Source: Pseudomonas sp. P818 (lineage in GTDB: Bacteria; Pseudomonadota; Gammaproteobacteria; Pseudomonadales; Pseudomonadaceae). From it: a DNA stretch of 64,000 bases. Where the stretch lies: positions 62,001 to 126,000 of the forward strand of contig NZ_ATKM01000017.1 in NCBI RefSeq assembly GCF_000418555.1. The letters are read 5' to 3'. A program made the position numbers and the translations under genes. Shown in pieces: positions 44,510 through 53,990 of the stretch. How positions within the stretch are numbered: the first letter of the stretch is position 1; each line of letters begins with the position of its first letter. The notes under the pieces are model-generated. The model was not told the DNA's origin and did no database searches. It saw only the letters and a program-made list of their open reading frames with translations.

Positions 44510-45373
44510 TTACTGCTTGCTGGCAGCAACCTGAGCGGCAACTTCGGCAGCGAAGTCGGTCTCGGCCTTCTCGATGCCCTCGCCCACTTCGTAACGCACG
44601 AAGGAAACGACTTCGGCACCGGCTTTCTTGACCAGGTCACCGACCTTGACTTCCGGATCCATGATGAAGGCTTGCTCGACCAGGCTGGCTTCGGCCAGGA
44701 ACTTGGCGATACGGCCTTTGACCATGTTCTCGACGATGTTTTCCGGCTTGCCGGCGATCTTCTCGGCGTTCAGCTGCAGGAAGATTTCCTTTTCCTTGGC
44801 AACCAGCTCTTCGGAAACCTGGTCCGGGGAAACAACGGCCGGGTTGCTCGCCGCAACGTGCATGGCAACGTGCTTGGCCAGTTCGTCGCTGCCGCCTTTC
44901 AGGACAACCAGAACACCGATGCGGTGGCCGTGCAGGTAGGCACCAACGGTTTCACCGGAAACAGCGGTCAGACGACGGATGTTGACGTTCTCGCCGCACT
45001 TGGCAACCAGCGCCTCGCGAGCCGACTCGCGGGAAGCGATCAGCGGAGCAGCGTCGGTCAGGTTCTTCTCGAAGGCTTCGTCGATGCTTTCTTTGACGAA
45101 GGCTTTGAAGTCGTCCTGCAGAGCCAGGAAGTCGGTCTGCGAGTTGACTTCGATGATCACGCCACGGCCACCCTCGACGCGAACGGCGATGGAGCCTTCG
45201 GCGGCGATATTGCCGGCCTTCTTGGCAGCCTTGATGGCACCGGAAGCGCGCATGTCATCAATGGCTTTCTCGATGTCGCCACCAGCGGCAACCAGGGCCT
45301 TCTTGCATTCCATCATGCCTTGGCCGGTACGCTCGCGCAGTTCTTTAACCAGGGCTGCAGTAATTTCTGCCAT
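44510..45373 (-). CDS. tsf: Elongation factor Ts
   Basis: A 287-residue nucleotide exchange factor for EF-Tu. The N-terminal module has MAEITAALVKELRERTGQGM and MECKKALVAAGGDIEKAIDD. The TDF motif is in EVNSQTDFLALQDDFKAFV. The core subdomains include HVAMHVAASNPAVVSPDQVS and the C-terminal module FIMDPEVKVGDLVKKAGAEV. It follows rpsB across a hairpin attenuator, as in E. coli rpsB-tsf. Confidence 0.99.
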   Translation of the reverse strand: MAEITAALVKELRERTGQGMMECKKALVAAGGDIEKAIDDMRASGAIKAAKKAGNIAAEGSIAVRVEGGRGVIIEVNSQTDFLALQDDFKAFVKESIDEAFEKNLTDAAPLIASRESAREALVAKCGENVNIRRLTAVSGETVGAYLHGHRIGVLVVLKGGSDELAKHVAMHVAASNPAVVSPDQVSEELVAKEKEIFLQLNAEKIAGKPENIVENMVKGRIAKFLAEASLVEQAFIMDPEVKVGDLVKKAGAEVVSFVRYEVGEGIEKAETDFAAEVAAQVAASKQ

Positions 45374-45422
45374 CTTGAAAATCCTCTCGGTAGGTCTTCA
45401 ACCAAATCAAATCTTTGAGTGG

Positions 45423-45445
45423 CAAAAAGGGGGCCTAGCCCCCTT
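45423..45445 (-). terminator. Terminator/attenuator between rpsB and tsf
   Basis: On the minus strand, AAGGGGGC, loop TAG, GCCCCCTT, then TTTG. The 8-bp stem followed by five Ts sits in the 111-base gap. In E. coli a similar structure lets only part of rpsB transcription reach tsf, matching S2 and EF-Ts needs. Confidence 0.85.
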
Positions 45446-45484
45446 CTTGCACAGCGCATAACGCTAAATGCTTGGCGTTACCGC

Positions 45485-46225
45485 TTAGCCTTCGGCGCTC
45501 TCGGCCGCGGCTTCTTCGACGAACTCTTCAGTCGCGCCGCCAGCGTTGCTGCGACCACGGATCACGGCGTCAGCCATGGCACCCATGTACAGCTGGATGG
45601 CGCGGATGGCGTCATCGTTACCCGGGATGATGTAGTCAACGCCTTCCGGGCTGCTGTTGGTATCGACGACGCCGATGACCGGGATGCCCAGCTTGTTGGC
45701 TTCGGTGATAGCAATGCGCTCGTGGTCAACGTCGATCACGAACAGAGCGTCCGGCAGACCGCCCATGTCCTTGATACCACCCAGGCTGCGATCCAGTTTT
45801 TCCAGATCACGGGAACGCATCAGGGCTTCTTTCTTGGTCAGCTTGGCGAAGGTGCCGTCCTGGGACTGGGTTTCCAGCTCGCGCAGGCGCTTGATCGAAG
45901 CACGGATGGTCTTGTAGTTGGTCAGCATGCCGCCCAGCCAGCGGTGATCGACGAACGGCGAGCCGCAACGAGCAGCTTCCTCACGAACGATCTTGCCAGC
46001 GGAACGCTTGGTGCCGACGAACAGGATCTTGTTCTTGCCAGCAGCCAGCTTTTCAACGAACGACAGGGCGTCGTTGAACATCGGCAGGGTTTTTTCGAGG
46101 TTGATGATGTGAATCTTGTTGCGCGCGCCGAAAATGTACTTGCCCATTTTCGGGTTCCAGTAACGGGTCTGGTGGCCGAAGTGCACACCGGCCTTCAGCA
46201 TATCGCGCATGTTGACTTGGGACAT
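45485..46225 (-). CDS. rpsB: 30S ribosomal protein S2
   Basis: A 246-residue ribosomal protein. The start at 46225 ([20 protein letters not shown]) matches the family; an upstream in-frame start at 46282 lies in the leader. Further conserved parts are [60 protein letters not shown] and [20 protein letters not shown]. The Glu/Ala-rich tail is usual. It has a leader of about 135 bases behind an extended -10 promoter and is followed by tsf. Confidence 0.99.
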   Translation of the reverse strand: MSQVNMRDMLKAGVHFGHQTRYWNPKMGKYIFGARNKIHIINLEKTLPMFNDALSFVEKLAAGKNKILFVGTKRSAGKIVREEAARCGSPFVDHRWLGGMLTNYKTIRASIKRLRELETQSQDGTFAKLTKKEALMRSRDLEKLDRSLGGIKDMGGLPDALFVIDVDHERIAITEANKLGIPVIGVVDTNSSPEGVDYIIPGNDDAIRAIQLYMGAMADAVIRGRSNAGGATEEFVEEAAAESAEG

Positions 46226-46374
46226 GATAGTTCCTTGATAAGTCGGGTTAGGCCTCCACGTATCCCAGCTTCCAACCCTCAAACTTGTCGAAAGGCACCC
46301 AGGAAACCGTGTCGATACGTGTGTGGGTTTGAGCTTTCGGGCGCAGTGCCCGTAAAGCGGCGCGTTTTATACCA
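46226..46374 (-). promoter_or_regulatory. rpsB promoter and leader
   Basis: On the minus strand an extended -10, TGG-TATAAA, lies at 46374-46366. The inferred RNA then has a leader of about 135 bases before the rpsB ATG, with AAGGAAC as the SD. In E. coli the rpsB leader mediates autogenous repression by S2, and conserved leaders are known in gammaproteobacteria. Whether the same fold is present here I cannot show by eye. Confidence 0.6.
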
Positions 46375-46518
46375 CACAAAGCTGGTTCAGGCTACAAAAG
46401 CTCGCAAAGAACACGACCGTCGCGCGCCAGACCAACGTCACGCTCACGCTGGCCTTTGGGGCTGGCACGGCGAAGCTGCTAAGATAACGCCCTTTCCGTT
46501 CGTGCCCGAGAGCTTCAT

Positions 46519-47301
46519 ATGACCGTCACCATCAAATCCGCCGAAGAAATCGAGAAAATGCGCGTGGCAGGCCGCCTGGCCGCCGAAGTGCTGGAGATGA
46601 TCGGCGAGCACGTCAAGCCGGGCGTCACCACCGAAGAGCTGGATCGCATCTGCCATGACTATATCGTCAACGTGCAGAAGGCCATCCCTGCCCCGCTCAA
46701 CTACAAGGGCTTCCCCAAGTCGATCTGCACCTCGATCAACCACGTGGTGTGCCATGGCATCCCCAACGACAAGCCATTGAAGGATGGCGATGTGCTGAAC
46801 ATCGACATCACCGTGATCAAGGACGGCTACCACGGCGACACCAGCAAGATGTTCATGGTCGGCAAGGTCGCCGAATGGGCCGAGCGCCTGGCCAAGGTTA
46901 CCCAGGAGTGCATGTATAAAGGCATCGAACTGGTCAAGCCGGGTACCCGCCTGGGCGATATCGGCGAAGTGATCCAGAAGCATGCCGAGAAGAACGGTTT
47001 CTCCGTGGTCCGCGAATACTGCGGCCATGGCATCGGCGCCGTGTTCCACGAAGAGCCGCAGGTGCTGCACTACGGCAAGGCCGGCACCGGCATGGAACTC
47101 AAGGAAGGCATGACCTTCACCATCGAGCCGATGATCAATCAGGGTCGCCCGGAAACCCGCCTGCTCGGCGACGGCTGGACCGCCATCACCAAGGACCGCA
47201 AGCTTTCCGCGCAATGGGAACACACCGTACTGGTCACCGCTGACGGCTACGAGATCCTGACCCTGCGCAGCGATGACACGCTCCCACGCACGTCTGCCTG
47301 A
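46519..47301 (+). CDS. map: Methionine aminopeptidase, type I
   Basis: A 260-residue metalloprotease that removes N-terminal Met from new proteins. Metal ligands lie in [20 protein letters not shown] (two Asp), [12 protein letters not shown] (His), [12 protein letters not shown] (Glu) and [11 protein letters not shown] (Glu). The substrate His is in [13 protein letters not shown]. Length is normal for type Ia. It is divergent from rpsB, the conserved map/rpsB arrangement, and precedes glnD by 62 bases. Confidence 0.98.
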   Translation: MTVTIKSAEEIEKMRVAGRLAAEVLEMIGEHVKPGVTTEELDRICHDYIVNVQKAIPAPLNYKGFPKSICTSINHVVCHGIPNDKPLKDGDVLNIDITVIKDGYHGDTSKMFMVGKVAEWAERLAKVTQECMYKGIELVKPGTRLGDIGEVIQKHAEKNGFSVVREYCGHGIGAVFHEEPQVLHYGKAGTGMELKEGMTFTIEPMINQGRPETRLLGDGWTAITKDRKLSAQWEHTVLVTADGYEILTLRSDDTLPRTSA

Positions 47302-47363
47302 GCCCAATACCGCAACGGCGCGCGAACGCACTCTGCGCCCTATATATAGAGGAAGGCAATTGC

Positions 47364-50060
47364 ATGCCGCAGATGGACCCCGAACTGTTTGACCGCGGTC
47401 AGTTCCAGGCCGAGCTGGCACTCAAGTCCAGCCCCATCGCTGCATTCAAGAAGGCCATCCGCAACGCGCGCGAAGTCCTTGATGCGCGCTTTCGCGATGG
47501 TCGCGACATTCGCCGCCTGGTCGAGGATCGCGCCTGGTTCGTCGACCAGATCCTGCAGGAGGCGTGGAAGCGCTTCACCTGGAGCGAGGACGCCAACATC
47601 GCCCTGATCGCCGTCGGCGGTTATGGTCGCGGCGAGCTGCACCCTTATTCGGACATCGATCTGCTGATCCTGCTGGGCAGCGACGATCACGAAATCTTCC
47701 GCGAGCCCATCGAAGGCTTTCTCACCCTGCTCTGGGACATCGGCCTGGAAGTCGGCCAGAGCGTGCGCTCGGTCGACGAATGCGCCGAAGAGGCACGCGC
47801 CGACCTGACGGTGATCACCAACCTGATGGAAAGCCGCACCATTGCCGGCCCGGAACGCCTGCGCCAACGCATGCAGCAGGTCACCAGCACCGATGCCATG
47901 TGGCCGAGCAAGCATTTCTACCAGGCCAAGCGTGAGGAACGCAGAGCGCGCCACGCCAAGTACAACGACACCGAGTACAACCTCGAGCCCAACGTCAAGG
48001 GCTCGCCGGGCGGCCTGCGCGACATCCAGACCGTGCTCTGGGTCGCCCGTCGCCAGTTCGACACACTCAACCTGCAAGCCCTGGTTGGCCAGGGCTTTCT
48101 GCTGGAAAGCGAATACGCCCTGCTCTCCTCCAGCCAGGAGTTCCTGTGGAAGGTGCGCTACGCCCTGCACATGCTCGCCGGGCGCGCCGAAGACCGCCTG
48201 CTGTTCGACTACCAGGCCAGGATCGCCGCGCTGTTCGGCTATCAGGACGGTGATGGCAAGCGCAGCATCGAGCACTTCATGCAGAAGTACTACCGTGTGG
48301 TGATGGGCATTTCCGAGCTGTCGGACCTGATCAACCAGCACTTCGAGGAAGTCATCCTGCGGGCTGGTGAAAGCGGCCCGGCAACGCCACTGAACAGCCG
48401 CTTCCAGGTGCGCGATGGCTATATCGAGGTCACCCACCCGAACGTGTTCAAGCGCACGCCCTTCGCCATCATCGAGATTTTCGTGCTGATGGCGCAGCAC
48501 CCGGAAATCAAGGGTGTACGCGCCGACAGCATCCGCCTGCTGCGCGACAGCCGCCACCTGATCGATGACGACTTCCGCAAGGACATCCGCAACACCAGCC
48601 TGTTCATCGAGCTGTTCAAGTGCAAGGAAGGCATCCACCGCAACCTGCGCCGCATGAACCGCTACGGCATCCTCGGCCGTTATTTGCCGGAGTTCGGCCA
48701 CATCGTCGGGCAGATGCAGCACGACCTGTTCCACATCTATACGGTCGATGCGCACACCCTCAATCTGATCAAGCACCTGCGCAAGTTCCGCTGGCCGGAG
48801 CTGGCAGAGAAATTCCCGCTGGCCAGCAAGCTCATCGACAAACTGCCCAAGCCCGAGCTGATCTACCTCGCCGGCCTCTACCACGACATCGGCAAGGGCC
48901 GTGGCGGCGACCACTCCGAGCTCGGCGCGGTGGACGCCGAAGCCTTCGCCCGCCGCCACCACCTGCCGGCCTGGGACAGCGCGCTGATCGTCTGGCTGGT
49001 GCAGCACCACCTGGTGATGTCCACCACCGCGCAGCGCAAGGACCTGTCCGACCCGCAGGTGATCCACGATTTCGCCCAGTTCGTCGGCGACCAGACCCAC
49101 CTGGACTACCTCTACGTGCTGACCGTGGCCGACATCAACGCCACCAACCCCAGCCTGTGGAACTCCTGGCGCGCCAGCCTGCTGCGCCAGCTCTACACCG
49201 AGACCAAGCGCGCCCTGCGCCGCGGTCTGGAAAACCCGCTGGATCGCGAAGAGCAGATTCGCCAGACGCAAAGTGCGGCGCTGGACATCCTGGTGCGCGG
49301 CGGTACCGACCCGGACGACGCCGAGCAGCTATGGAGCCAGCTTGGCGATGACTATTTCCTGCGCCATACGGCCAGCGACGTGGCCTGGCACACCGATGCC
49401 ATCCTTCAGCATCCCAACGATGGCGGCCCACTGGTCCTGATGAAGGAAACCACCCAGCGCGAGTTCGAGGGCGGTACGCAAATCTTCATCTACGCACCGG
49501 ACCAGCACGACTTCTTCGCGGTGACCGTGGCGGCGATGAGTCAGCTCAACCTGAACATTCACGACGCACGGATCATCACCTCCACCAGCCAGTTCACCCT
49601 GGACACCTACGTGGTGCTGGATGCCGACGGTGGCTCGATCGGCGACAACCCGGCGCGCATCCAGCAGATCCGCGCCGGCCTGATCGAAGCGCTGAAGAAT
49701 CCCGACGACTACCCGACCATCATCCAGCGCCGTGTGCCACGCCAGCTCAAGCACTTCGCCTTCGCCCCGCAGGTGACCATTCACAATGACGCGCAGCGGC
49801 CGGTAACCATCCTCGAGCTGACCGCCCCGGACCGCCCCGGCCTGCTGGCTCGGATCGGACGCATCTTCCTCGAATACGATCTGTCGCTGCAGAACGCCAA
49901 GATCGCCACTCTCGGCGAGCGGGTCGAAGACGTGTTCTTCATCACCGACGCCAATGGCCAGCCGTTGTCCGACCCCGAGTTCTGCGCCCGCCTGCAGGAG
50001 GCGATCATCGCCAAGCTCGCCGAGCCAAGCGCCCCGAGCACGACGCAGATCACCTTCTGA
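47364..50060 (+). CDS. glnD: PII uridylyltransferase / uridylyl-removing enzyme GlnD
   Basis: An 898-residue bifunctional nitrogen sensor that uridylylates PII (GlnK/GlnB) at low glutamine and removes the group at high glutamine. The nucleotidyltransferase motif is [20 protein letters not shown] near residue 85. The HD hydrolase motif is [20 protein letters not shown] near 506. Two C-terminal ACT domains bind glutamine, starting near 705 ([20 protein letters not shown]) and 815 ([20 protein letters not shown]). The ATG at 47364 has GAGGAAGG 7 bases upstream. Length agrees with Pseudomonas GlnD (about 900). Confidence 0.98.
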   Translation: MPQMDPELFDRGQFQAELALKSSPIAAFKKAIRNAREVLDARFRDGRDIRRLVEDRAWFVDQILQEAWKRFTWSEDANIALIAVGGYGRGELHPYSDIDLLILLGSDDHEIFREPIEGFLTLLWDIGLEVGQSVRSVDECAEEARADLTVITNLMESRTIAGPERLRQRMQQVTSTDAMWPSKHFYQAKREERRARHAKYNDTEYNLEPNVKGSPGGLRDIQTVLWVARRQFDTLNLQALVGQGFLLESEYALLSSSQEFLWKVRYALHMLAGRAEDRLLFDYQARIAALFGYQDGDGKRSIEHFMQKYYRVVMGISELSDLINQHFEEVILRAGESGPATPLNSRFQVRDGYIEVTHPNVFKRTPFAIIEIFVLMAQHPEIKGVRADSIRLLRDSRHLIDDDFRKDIRNTSLFIELFKCKEGIHRNLRRMNRYGILGRYLPEFGHIVGQMQHDLFHIYTVDAHTLNLIKHLRKFRWPELAEKFPLASKLIDKLPKPELIYLAGLYHDIGKGRGGDHSELGAVDAEAFARRHHLPAWDSALIVWLVQHHLVMSTTAQRKDLSDPQVIHDFAQFVGDQTHLDYLYVLTVADINATNPSLWNSWRASLLRQLYTETKRALRRGLENPLDREEQIRQTQSAALDILVRGGTDPDDAEQLWSQLGDDYFLRHTASDVAWHTDAILQHPNDGGPLVLMKETTQREFEGGTQIFIYAPDQHDFFAVTVAAMSQLNLNIHDARIITSTSQFTLDTYVVLDADGGSIGDNPARIQQIRAGLIEALKNPDDYPTIIQRRVPRQLKHFAFAPQVTIHNDAQRPVTILELTAPDRPGLLARIGRIFLEYDLSLQNAKIATLGERVEDVFFITDANGQPLSDPEFCARLQEAIIAKLAEPSAPSTTQITF

Positions 50061-50067
50061 GCCTTGT

Positions 50068-50089
50068 GGATGCGGCGGGTGCCGCATCC
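50068..50089. terminator. Hairpin between convergent glnD and chemoreceptor genes
   Basis: A 9-bp perfect stem, GGATGCGGC / GCCGCATCC, with a GGGT loop, lies in the 39-base gap between the two stop codons. No strong T run is seen on either side, so termination strength is uncertain. Its position suggests bidirectional use. Confidence 0.65.
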
Positions 50090-50099
50090 AGGGCTGGCT

Positions 50100-51992
50100 T
50101 TAGATCCTGAAGCTGTCCACCAGCTGCTTGAGACGCCCGACCTGCTGATCCAGCTCGGTACAGGCACTGAGGCTGGCCTGCAGGTTGCGCACACCGTCCT
50201 GATTCAGCGTGTTGATCTCGGTGATGTCCATGTTCAGGCTCTCGATCACCGAAGTCTGCTCCTCGGTAGCGGTCGCAACCGACTGGTTCATGCCGTCGAT
50301 CTCGCCGATGCGCCGGGTCACGCCGCGCAGATTCTCGCCGGCCTGCCCGCCGATGCGCACGCTGTCATCACTGAAGCGCCGGCTCTCGGCCATGGTCGCC
50401 ACGGCGTCACGGGCGCCAGCCTGCAACTGTTCGATCATCTGCTGAATCTCCAGCGCCGAACTCTGCGTACGCTGCGCCAGATTGCGTACCTCATCGGCGA
50501 CCACGGCGAAACCGCGCCCGGCCTCACCGGCACGCGCCGCTTCGATGGCAGCATTGAGCGCCAGCAGGTTGGTCTGCTCGGAAATGCCCTTGATCACGTC
50601 GAGAATCTGGCCGATGTCGTTGCTCTTCTCACTGAGCAGCTCGATATGCCGGCCGGACGCCTGGATCTTCTCGGACAGCTCGCCCATCGCGCCCAGAGTG
50701 CGCTCCACCATGCCCTGACCTTCCTCGGCGTCGCGGCGTGCGTCGCTGGCCTGCACCGAGGCATCGGCGGCGTTGCGCGCGATCTCCTGGGCGGCTGCAC
50801 CGAGCTCGTTGATCGCCGCCGCGACGCTGTCGGTACGCGCCGCCTGCTCGCTGGAGTTGCCCATGGAGGCATTCGACGCCTGCACCACGGTGCTCACTCG
50901 CGCATGCACCTCGCGGGTGGCCGAAGCCACTTCGCGGATGGACTCGTGAATACGCTCGACGAAGCGGTTGAAGGCCCCCGCCAGCTCACCGAATTCGTCA
51001 CCGGAAGCGATCGTCAGGCGCTGGGTGAGGTCCCCCTCGCCCTCGGCGATACCGCCCATGGCATGGCTCATCACGTGCAGCGGGCGCAGCAGGATACGGA
51101 TCAGCGCGCCGAGCAGGATGAGGATGGCGACCACACCGACGACCGTGACCATCAGCGCGGAAACGCGGAACTCCCTGAGCGCGGCGAATGCCTTGCCTTC
51201 ATCGACGGACAGGCCGACGTACCAGCGCACCCCAGCCAGCCCCTGCACCGGCAGGAAGGTGACCAGGCGGGCGCTGCCATCGATGGACGAAGCGCCTTGC
51301 AAATCGGACTGCAGACGCGGCGCACCACCAGGAAACGCTTCGCCGAGGGTCTTGAGTACCAGGCTCTTGTCCGGATGCACCAGCACCGTGCCCTGCTCGT
51401 CGACCAGGAACGCATAGCCCATGCCGCCGAGGTCGAAGGAATTGAGAATGTCGTCGATCGTCTGCAGCTTCAGGTCGCCGCCGACCACGCCTTGCAGCGC
51501 ACCACCGGAACTGACCGGCCGGGTAATGGTGATCAGCAGACCGTCACGCGGATCGGCCGCCAGATAGGGCGCTGTCAGCCCCGGGCCGCTGCTGCCCTGC
51601 GCACTCTTGTACCAGGGGCGCTGACGCGGATCGTAACCGGCTGGCAACTCGCTAGCCGGGAACTGGGTATAGGTACCGTCAGCCTGGCCGTAGTAGGCGT
51701 AAAGGAAGGCCGAAGCGATGCTGCGGTGCTGCAGATTGCGGCGCAGTGACTCGGACGAGCTGTCGTCCTGGACCGACTCGGCCAGGTTGTCGAGCAATTG
51801 CATGCGCCCATCGAGCCAGTGCCGGATGTTGCCAGTGGACACCAGACCGACGTCCTTGAGGTAGTTCGACAGGTTGTCACGGATCGCGTTGCGCTGCAGG
51901 TAATCGTTGTACAGGGCAAATGACGCGAAAGCCGCGACAACAACCAGGGAAGCAGCCAGCATGATCTTGTGGCTGAACTTGAGGGTACGCAT
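50100..51992 (-). CDS. Methyl-accepting chemotaxis protein with dCache sensor (PctA-like, predicted amino acid receptor)
   Basis: A 630-residue transmembrane chemoreceptor. One N-terminal membrane segment (residues 9-29) is followed by a periplasmic dCache domain to about 278, a second segment at 279-301, a HAMP domain, and the MA signalling domain. The hairpin tip is [20 protein letters not shown]. In the distal sensor pocket Tyr120, Arg125, Trp127, Tyr128 (YDPRQRPWY), Tyr143 and Asp173 match the spacing of the amino-acid-binding motif of PctA-type receptors. No CheR-binding pentapeptide is seen at the C-terminus (VDSFRI). It lies convergent to glnD and divergent from dapC. The ligand is inferred. 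Confidence 0.93.
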   Translation of the reverse strand: MRTLKFSHKIMLAASLVVVAAFASFALYNDYLQRNAIRDNLSNYLKDVGLVSTGNIRHWLDGRMQLLDNLAESVQDDSSSESLRRNLQHRSIASAFLYAYYGQADGTYTQFPASELPAGYDPRQRPWYKSAQGSSGPGLTAPYLAADPRDGLLITITRPVSSGGALQGVVGGDLKLQTIDDILNSFDLGGMGYAFLVDEQGTVLVHPDKSLVLKTLGEAFPGGAPRLQSDLQGASSIDGSARLVTFLPVQGLAGVRWYVGLSVDEGKAFAALREFRVSALMVTVVGVVAILILLGALIRILLRPLHVMSHAMGGIAEGEGDLTQRLTIASGDEFGELAGAFNRFVERIHESIREVASATREVHARVSTVVQASNASMGNSSEQAARTDSVAAAINELGAAAQEIARNAADASVQASDARRDAEEGQGMVERTLGAMGELSEKIQASGRHIELLSEKSNDIGQILDVIKGISEQTNLLALNAAIEAARAGEAGRGFAVVADEVRNLAQRTQSSALEIQQMIEQLQAGARDAVATMAESRRFSDDSVRIGGQAGENLRGVTRRIGEIDGMNQSVATATEEQTSVIESLNMDITEINTLNQDGVRNLQASLSACTELDQQVGRLKQLVDSFRI

Positions 51993-52188
51993 GGAGAGAA
52001 CTCACCGAAGGAATAACGAATAACCTCAGCGTTATCGGCCGGGCATCCTTGGTCTTGAGCCACATCGGCATCGGTTTTGAGACCTGAGCAGACAGAAAAC
52101 GCACGGACGAAGGGAATTTCCCCGAAAGGCCTGCCGTGCTAGTGTCGCCAGCTTTGTCGCCGCCTCACAAAGGACCCGTCGGATCATC

Positions 52189-53385
52189 ATGAACCACGCC
52201 CTCGCCCAGCTGCAGCCCTACCCGTTCGAAAAACTCCGCGCCCTGCTCGGCGGCGTGCAACCTGCCGCCGACCGCTCGCCCATCGCCCTGTCGATCGGCG
52301 AGCCCAAGCACCGCTCGCCGGACTTCGTCGGTCAGGCACTGACCGCCAACCTCGACAAACTGGCGGTATATCCCACCACTCTGGGCCTGCCCGAGCTGCG
52401 CCAGAGCATTGCCAACTGGTGCGAACGCCGCTTCGGCGTACCCGCCGGTTGGCTGGACGCGGCGCGCCATGTGCTGCCGGTCAATGGCACACGCGAGGCA
52501 CTGTTCGCCTTTACCCAGACGGTGGTCGACCGTAACGCCAAGGGTCTGGTGGTCAGCCCCAATCCCTTCTATCAGATCTATGAAGGCGCTGCGTTCCTTG
52601 CCGGTGCCGAGCCGCACTATCTGCCGTGCCTGGAAGCCCACGGCTTCAACCCGGACTTCGACGCGGTGCCGGCAGAGGTCTGGCGGCGCTGCCAGATCCT
52701 GTTCCTCTGCTCGCCGGGCAACCCCACCGGCGCGCTGATTCCGCTGGCGACGCTGAAGAAGCTGATCGCCCTGGCCGACGAGCACGACTTCGTCATCGCC
52801 GCCGACGAGTGCTACAGCGAGCTGTATTTCGACGAGGACGCCCCGCCCCCTGGCCTGCTCAACGCCTGCGCCGAGCTGGGTCGCAGAGATTTCAAACGCT
52901 GCGTGGTATTTCACAGCCTGTCCAAGCGCTCCAACCTGCCGGGCCTGCGCTCGGGCTTCGTCGCCGGCGACGCCGATATCCTCAAGCAATTTTTGCTGTA
53001 CCGCACCTACCACGGCTGTGCGATGCCGGTACAAACCCAGCTGGCCAGCGTCGCCGCCTGGAACGACGAAGCGCACGTGCGCGCCAACCGCGACCTGTAC
53101 CGCGAGAAGTTCGATGCGGTGCTGAAGATTCTGGCCCCGGTGATGGACGTGCAGCGCCCGGACGGCGGCTTCTATCTGTGGGCACGCACGCCGGGTGACG
53201 ACACCCTGTTCACCCGCGACCTGTTCGCCGCCGAACACGTGACCGTGGTGCCGGGCTCGTACCTGTCGCGCGAGGTCGATGGCGTCAACCCGGGCGCCGG
53301 CCGCGTGCGCATGGCGCTGGTCGCCCCACTGGCCGAATGCATCGAGGCCGCTGAACGCATCGCCCGTTTCATTCGCAGCGCCTGA
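52189..53385 (+). CDS. dapC: Succinyldiaminopimelate transaminase
   Basis: A 398-residue fold-type I PLP aminotransferase that makes N-succinyl-LL-diaminopimelate from the keto acid and glutamate. The PLP lysine is Lys246 in FHSLSKRSNLPGLRSGFVAG. Other motifs are LSIGEPKHRSPDF, LPVNGTREALFAF, VVSPNPFYQIYEGAAFLAGA, LCSPGNPTGALI and ADECYSELYFDE. The Arg for the substrate carboxylate is in GRVRMALVAPLAEC. dapD is nearby, supporting DapC rather than a general aminotransferase. Confidence 0.93.
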   Translation: MNHALAQLQPYPFEKLRALLGGVQPAADRSPIALSIGEPKHRSPDFVGQALTANLDKLAVYPTTLGLPELRQSIANWCERRFGVPAGWLDAARHVLPVNGTREALFAFTQTVVDRNAKGLVVSPNPFYQIYEGAAFLAGAEPHYLPCLEAHGFNPDFDAVPAEVWRRCQILFLCSPGNPTGALIPLATLKKLIALADEHDFVIAADECYSELYFDEDAPPPGLLNACAELGRRDFKRCVVFHSLSKRSNLPGLRSGFVAGDADILKQFLLYRTYHGCAMPVQTQLASVAAWNDEAHVRANRDLYREKFDAVLKILAPVMDVQRPDGGFYLWARTPGDDTLFTRDLFAAEHVTVVPGSYLSREVDGVNPGAGRVRMALVAPLAECIEAAERIARFIRSA

Positions 53386-53412
53386 ACGGCTTTAGCCGCG
53401 AGCCTCTGACTC

Positions 53413-53476
53413 CGTAGCCCGGATGCAATCCGGGGGATAGCCCGGCCAAGGCTTCCCGGATTGCATCCGGGCTACG
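53413..53476. repeat. REP-type palindrome, GTAGCCCGGATGCAATCCGG family
   Basis: CGTAGCCCGGATGCAATCCG and its inverse CCGGATTGCATCCGGGCTAC are separated by GGGATAGCCCGGCCAAGG-like spacer sequence. It lies in the dapC-yffB gap. A close copy is at 62461-62520. Confidence 0.88.
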
Positions 53477-53605
53477 CGTATCTGGCGATCGGCAACCCTG
53501 ACACACATCGCAGCGACAGCCGCCGCCACATCAGGATACGACGTGGCATAATGGCCGGCCGTATTTTCCGGACCTCCCGGCACGCCACTCATCAGAGGAA
53601 GATCA

Positions 53606-53953
53606 ATGAGTTACGTCCTGTATGGCATCAAGGCCTGCGACACGATGAAAAAGGCCAGAACCTGGCTCGATGAACATCAGGTCGACTATGCCTTTCACGA
53701 CTATAAGAGTGTCGGGATCGACCGTGCAAACCTGGAAAAGTGGTGCAACGAGCATGGCTGGCAGACCATCCTGAACCGCGCCGGCACCACCTTCCGCAAG
53801 CTCGATGACGCGCAGAAAGCCGATCTCGATCAGGCCAAGGCCATCGACCTGATGCTGGCCCAACCGTCGATGATCAAGCGCCCGGTACTCGACCTGGGCG
53901 ACAAGACCCTGGTCGGTTTCAAACCGGATAACTACCAAGCCGCGCTGGCCTGA
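53606..53953 (+). CDS. ArsC/Spx-family thioredoxin-fold protein (YffB-like)
   Basis: A 115-residue arsenate-reductase-like protein. The N-terminal thioredoxin-fold segment MSYVLYGIKACDTMKKARTW has a single Cys (Cys11) in the ArsC active-site position. The core then runs HQVDYAFHDYKSVGIDRANL, LNRAGTTFRKLDDAQKADLD and MLAQPSMIKRPVLDLGDKTL, where the SxIKRP motif is conserved. True arsenate reductases have extra residues absent here, so the function is undetermined. E. coli yffB neighbours dapE; here the gene sits 37 bases before dapD, so a lasting link to the diaminopimelate pathway is visible. GAGGAAG precedes the ATG. Confidence 0.85.
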   Translation: MSYVLYGIKACDTMKKARTWLDEHQVDYAFHDYKSVGIDRANLEKWCNEHGWQTILNRAGTTFRKLDDAQKADLDQAKAIDLMLAQPSMIKRPVLDLGDKTLVGFKPDNYQAALA

Positions 53954-53990
53954 ACAATCTCACCCCGATTTCGTTGCAAGGAACCCAACT

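Noticed and set aside
47340..49271. A 643-codon minus-strand frame opposite glnD
   Set aside because: Antisense shadow of the glnD coding sequence.
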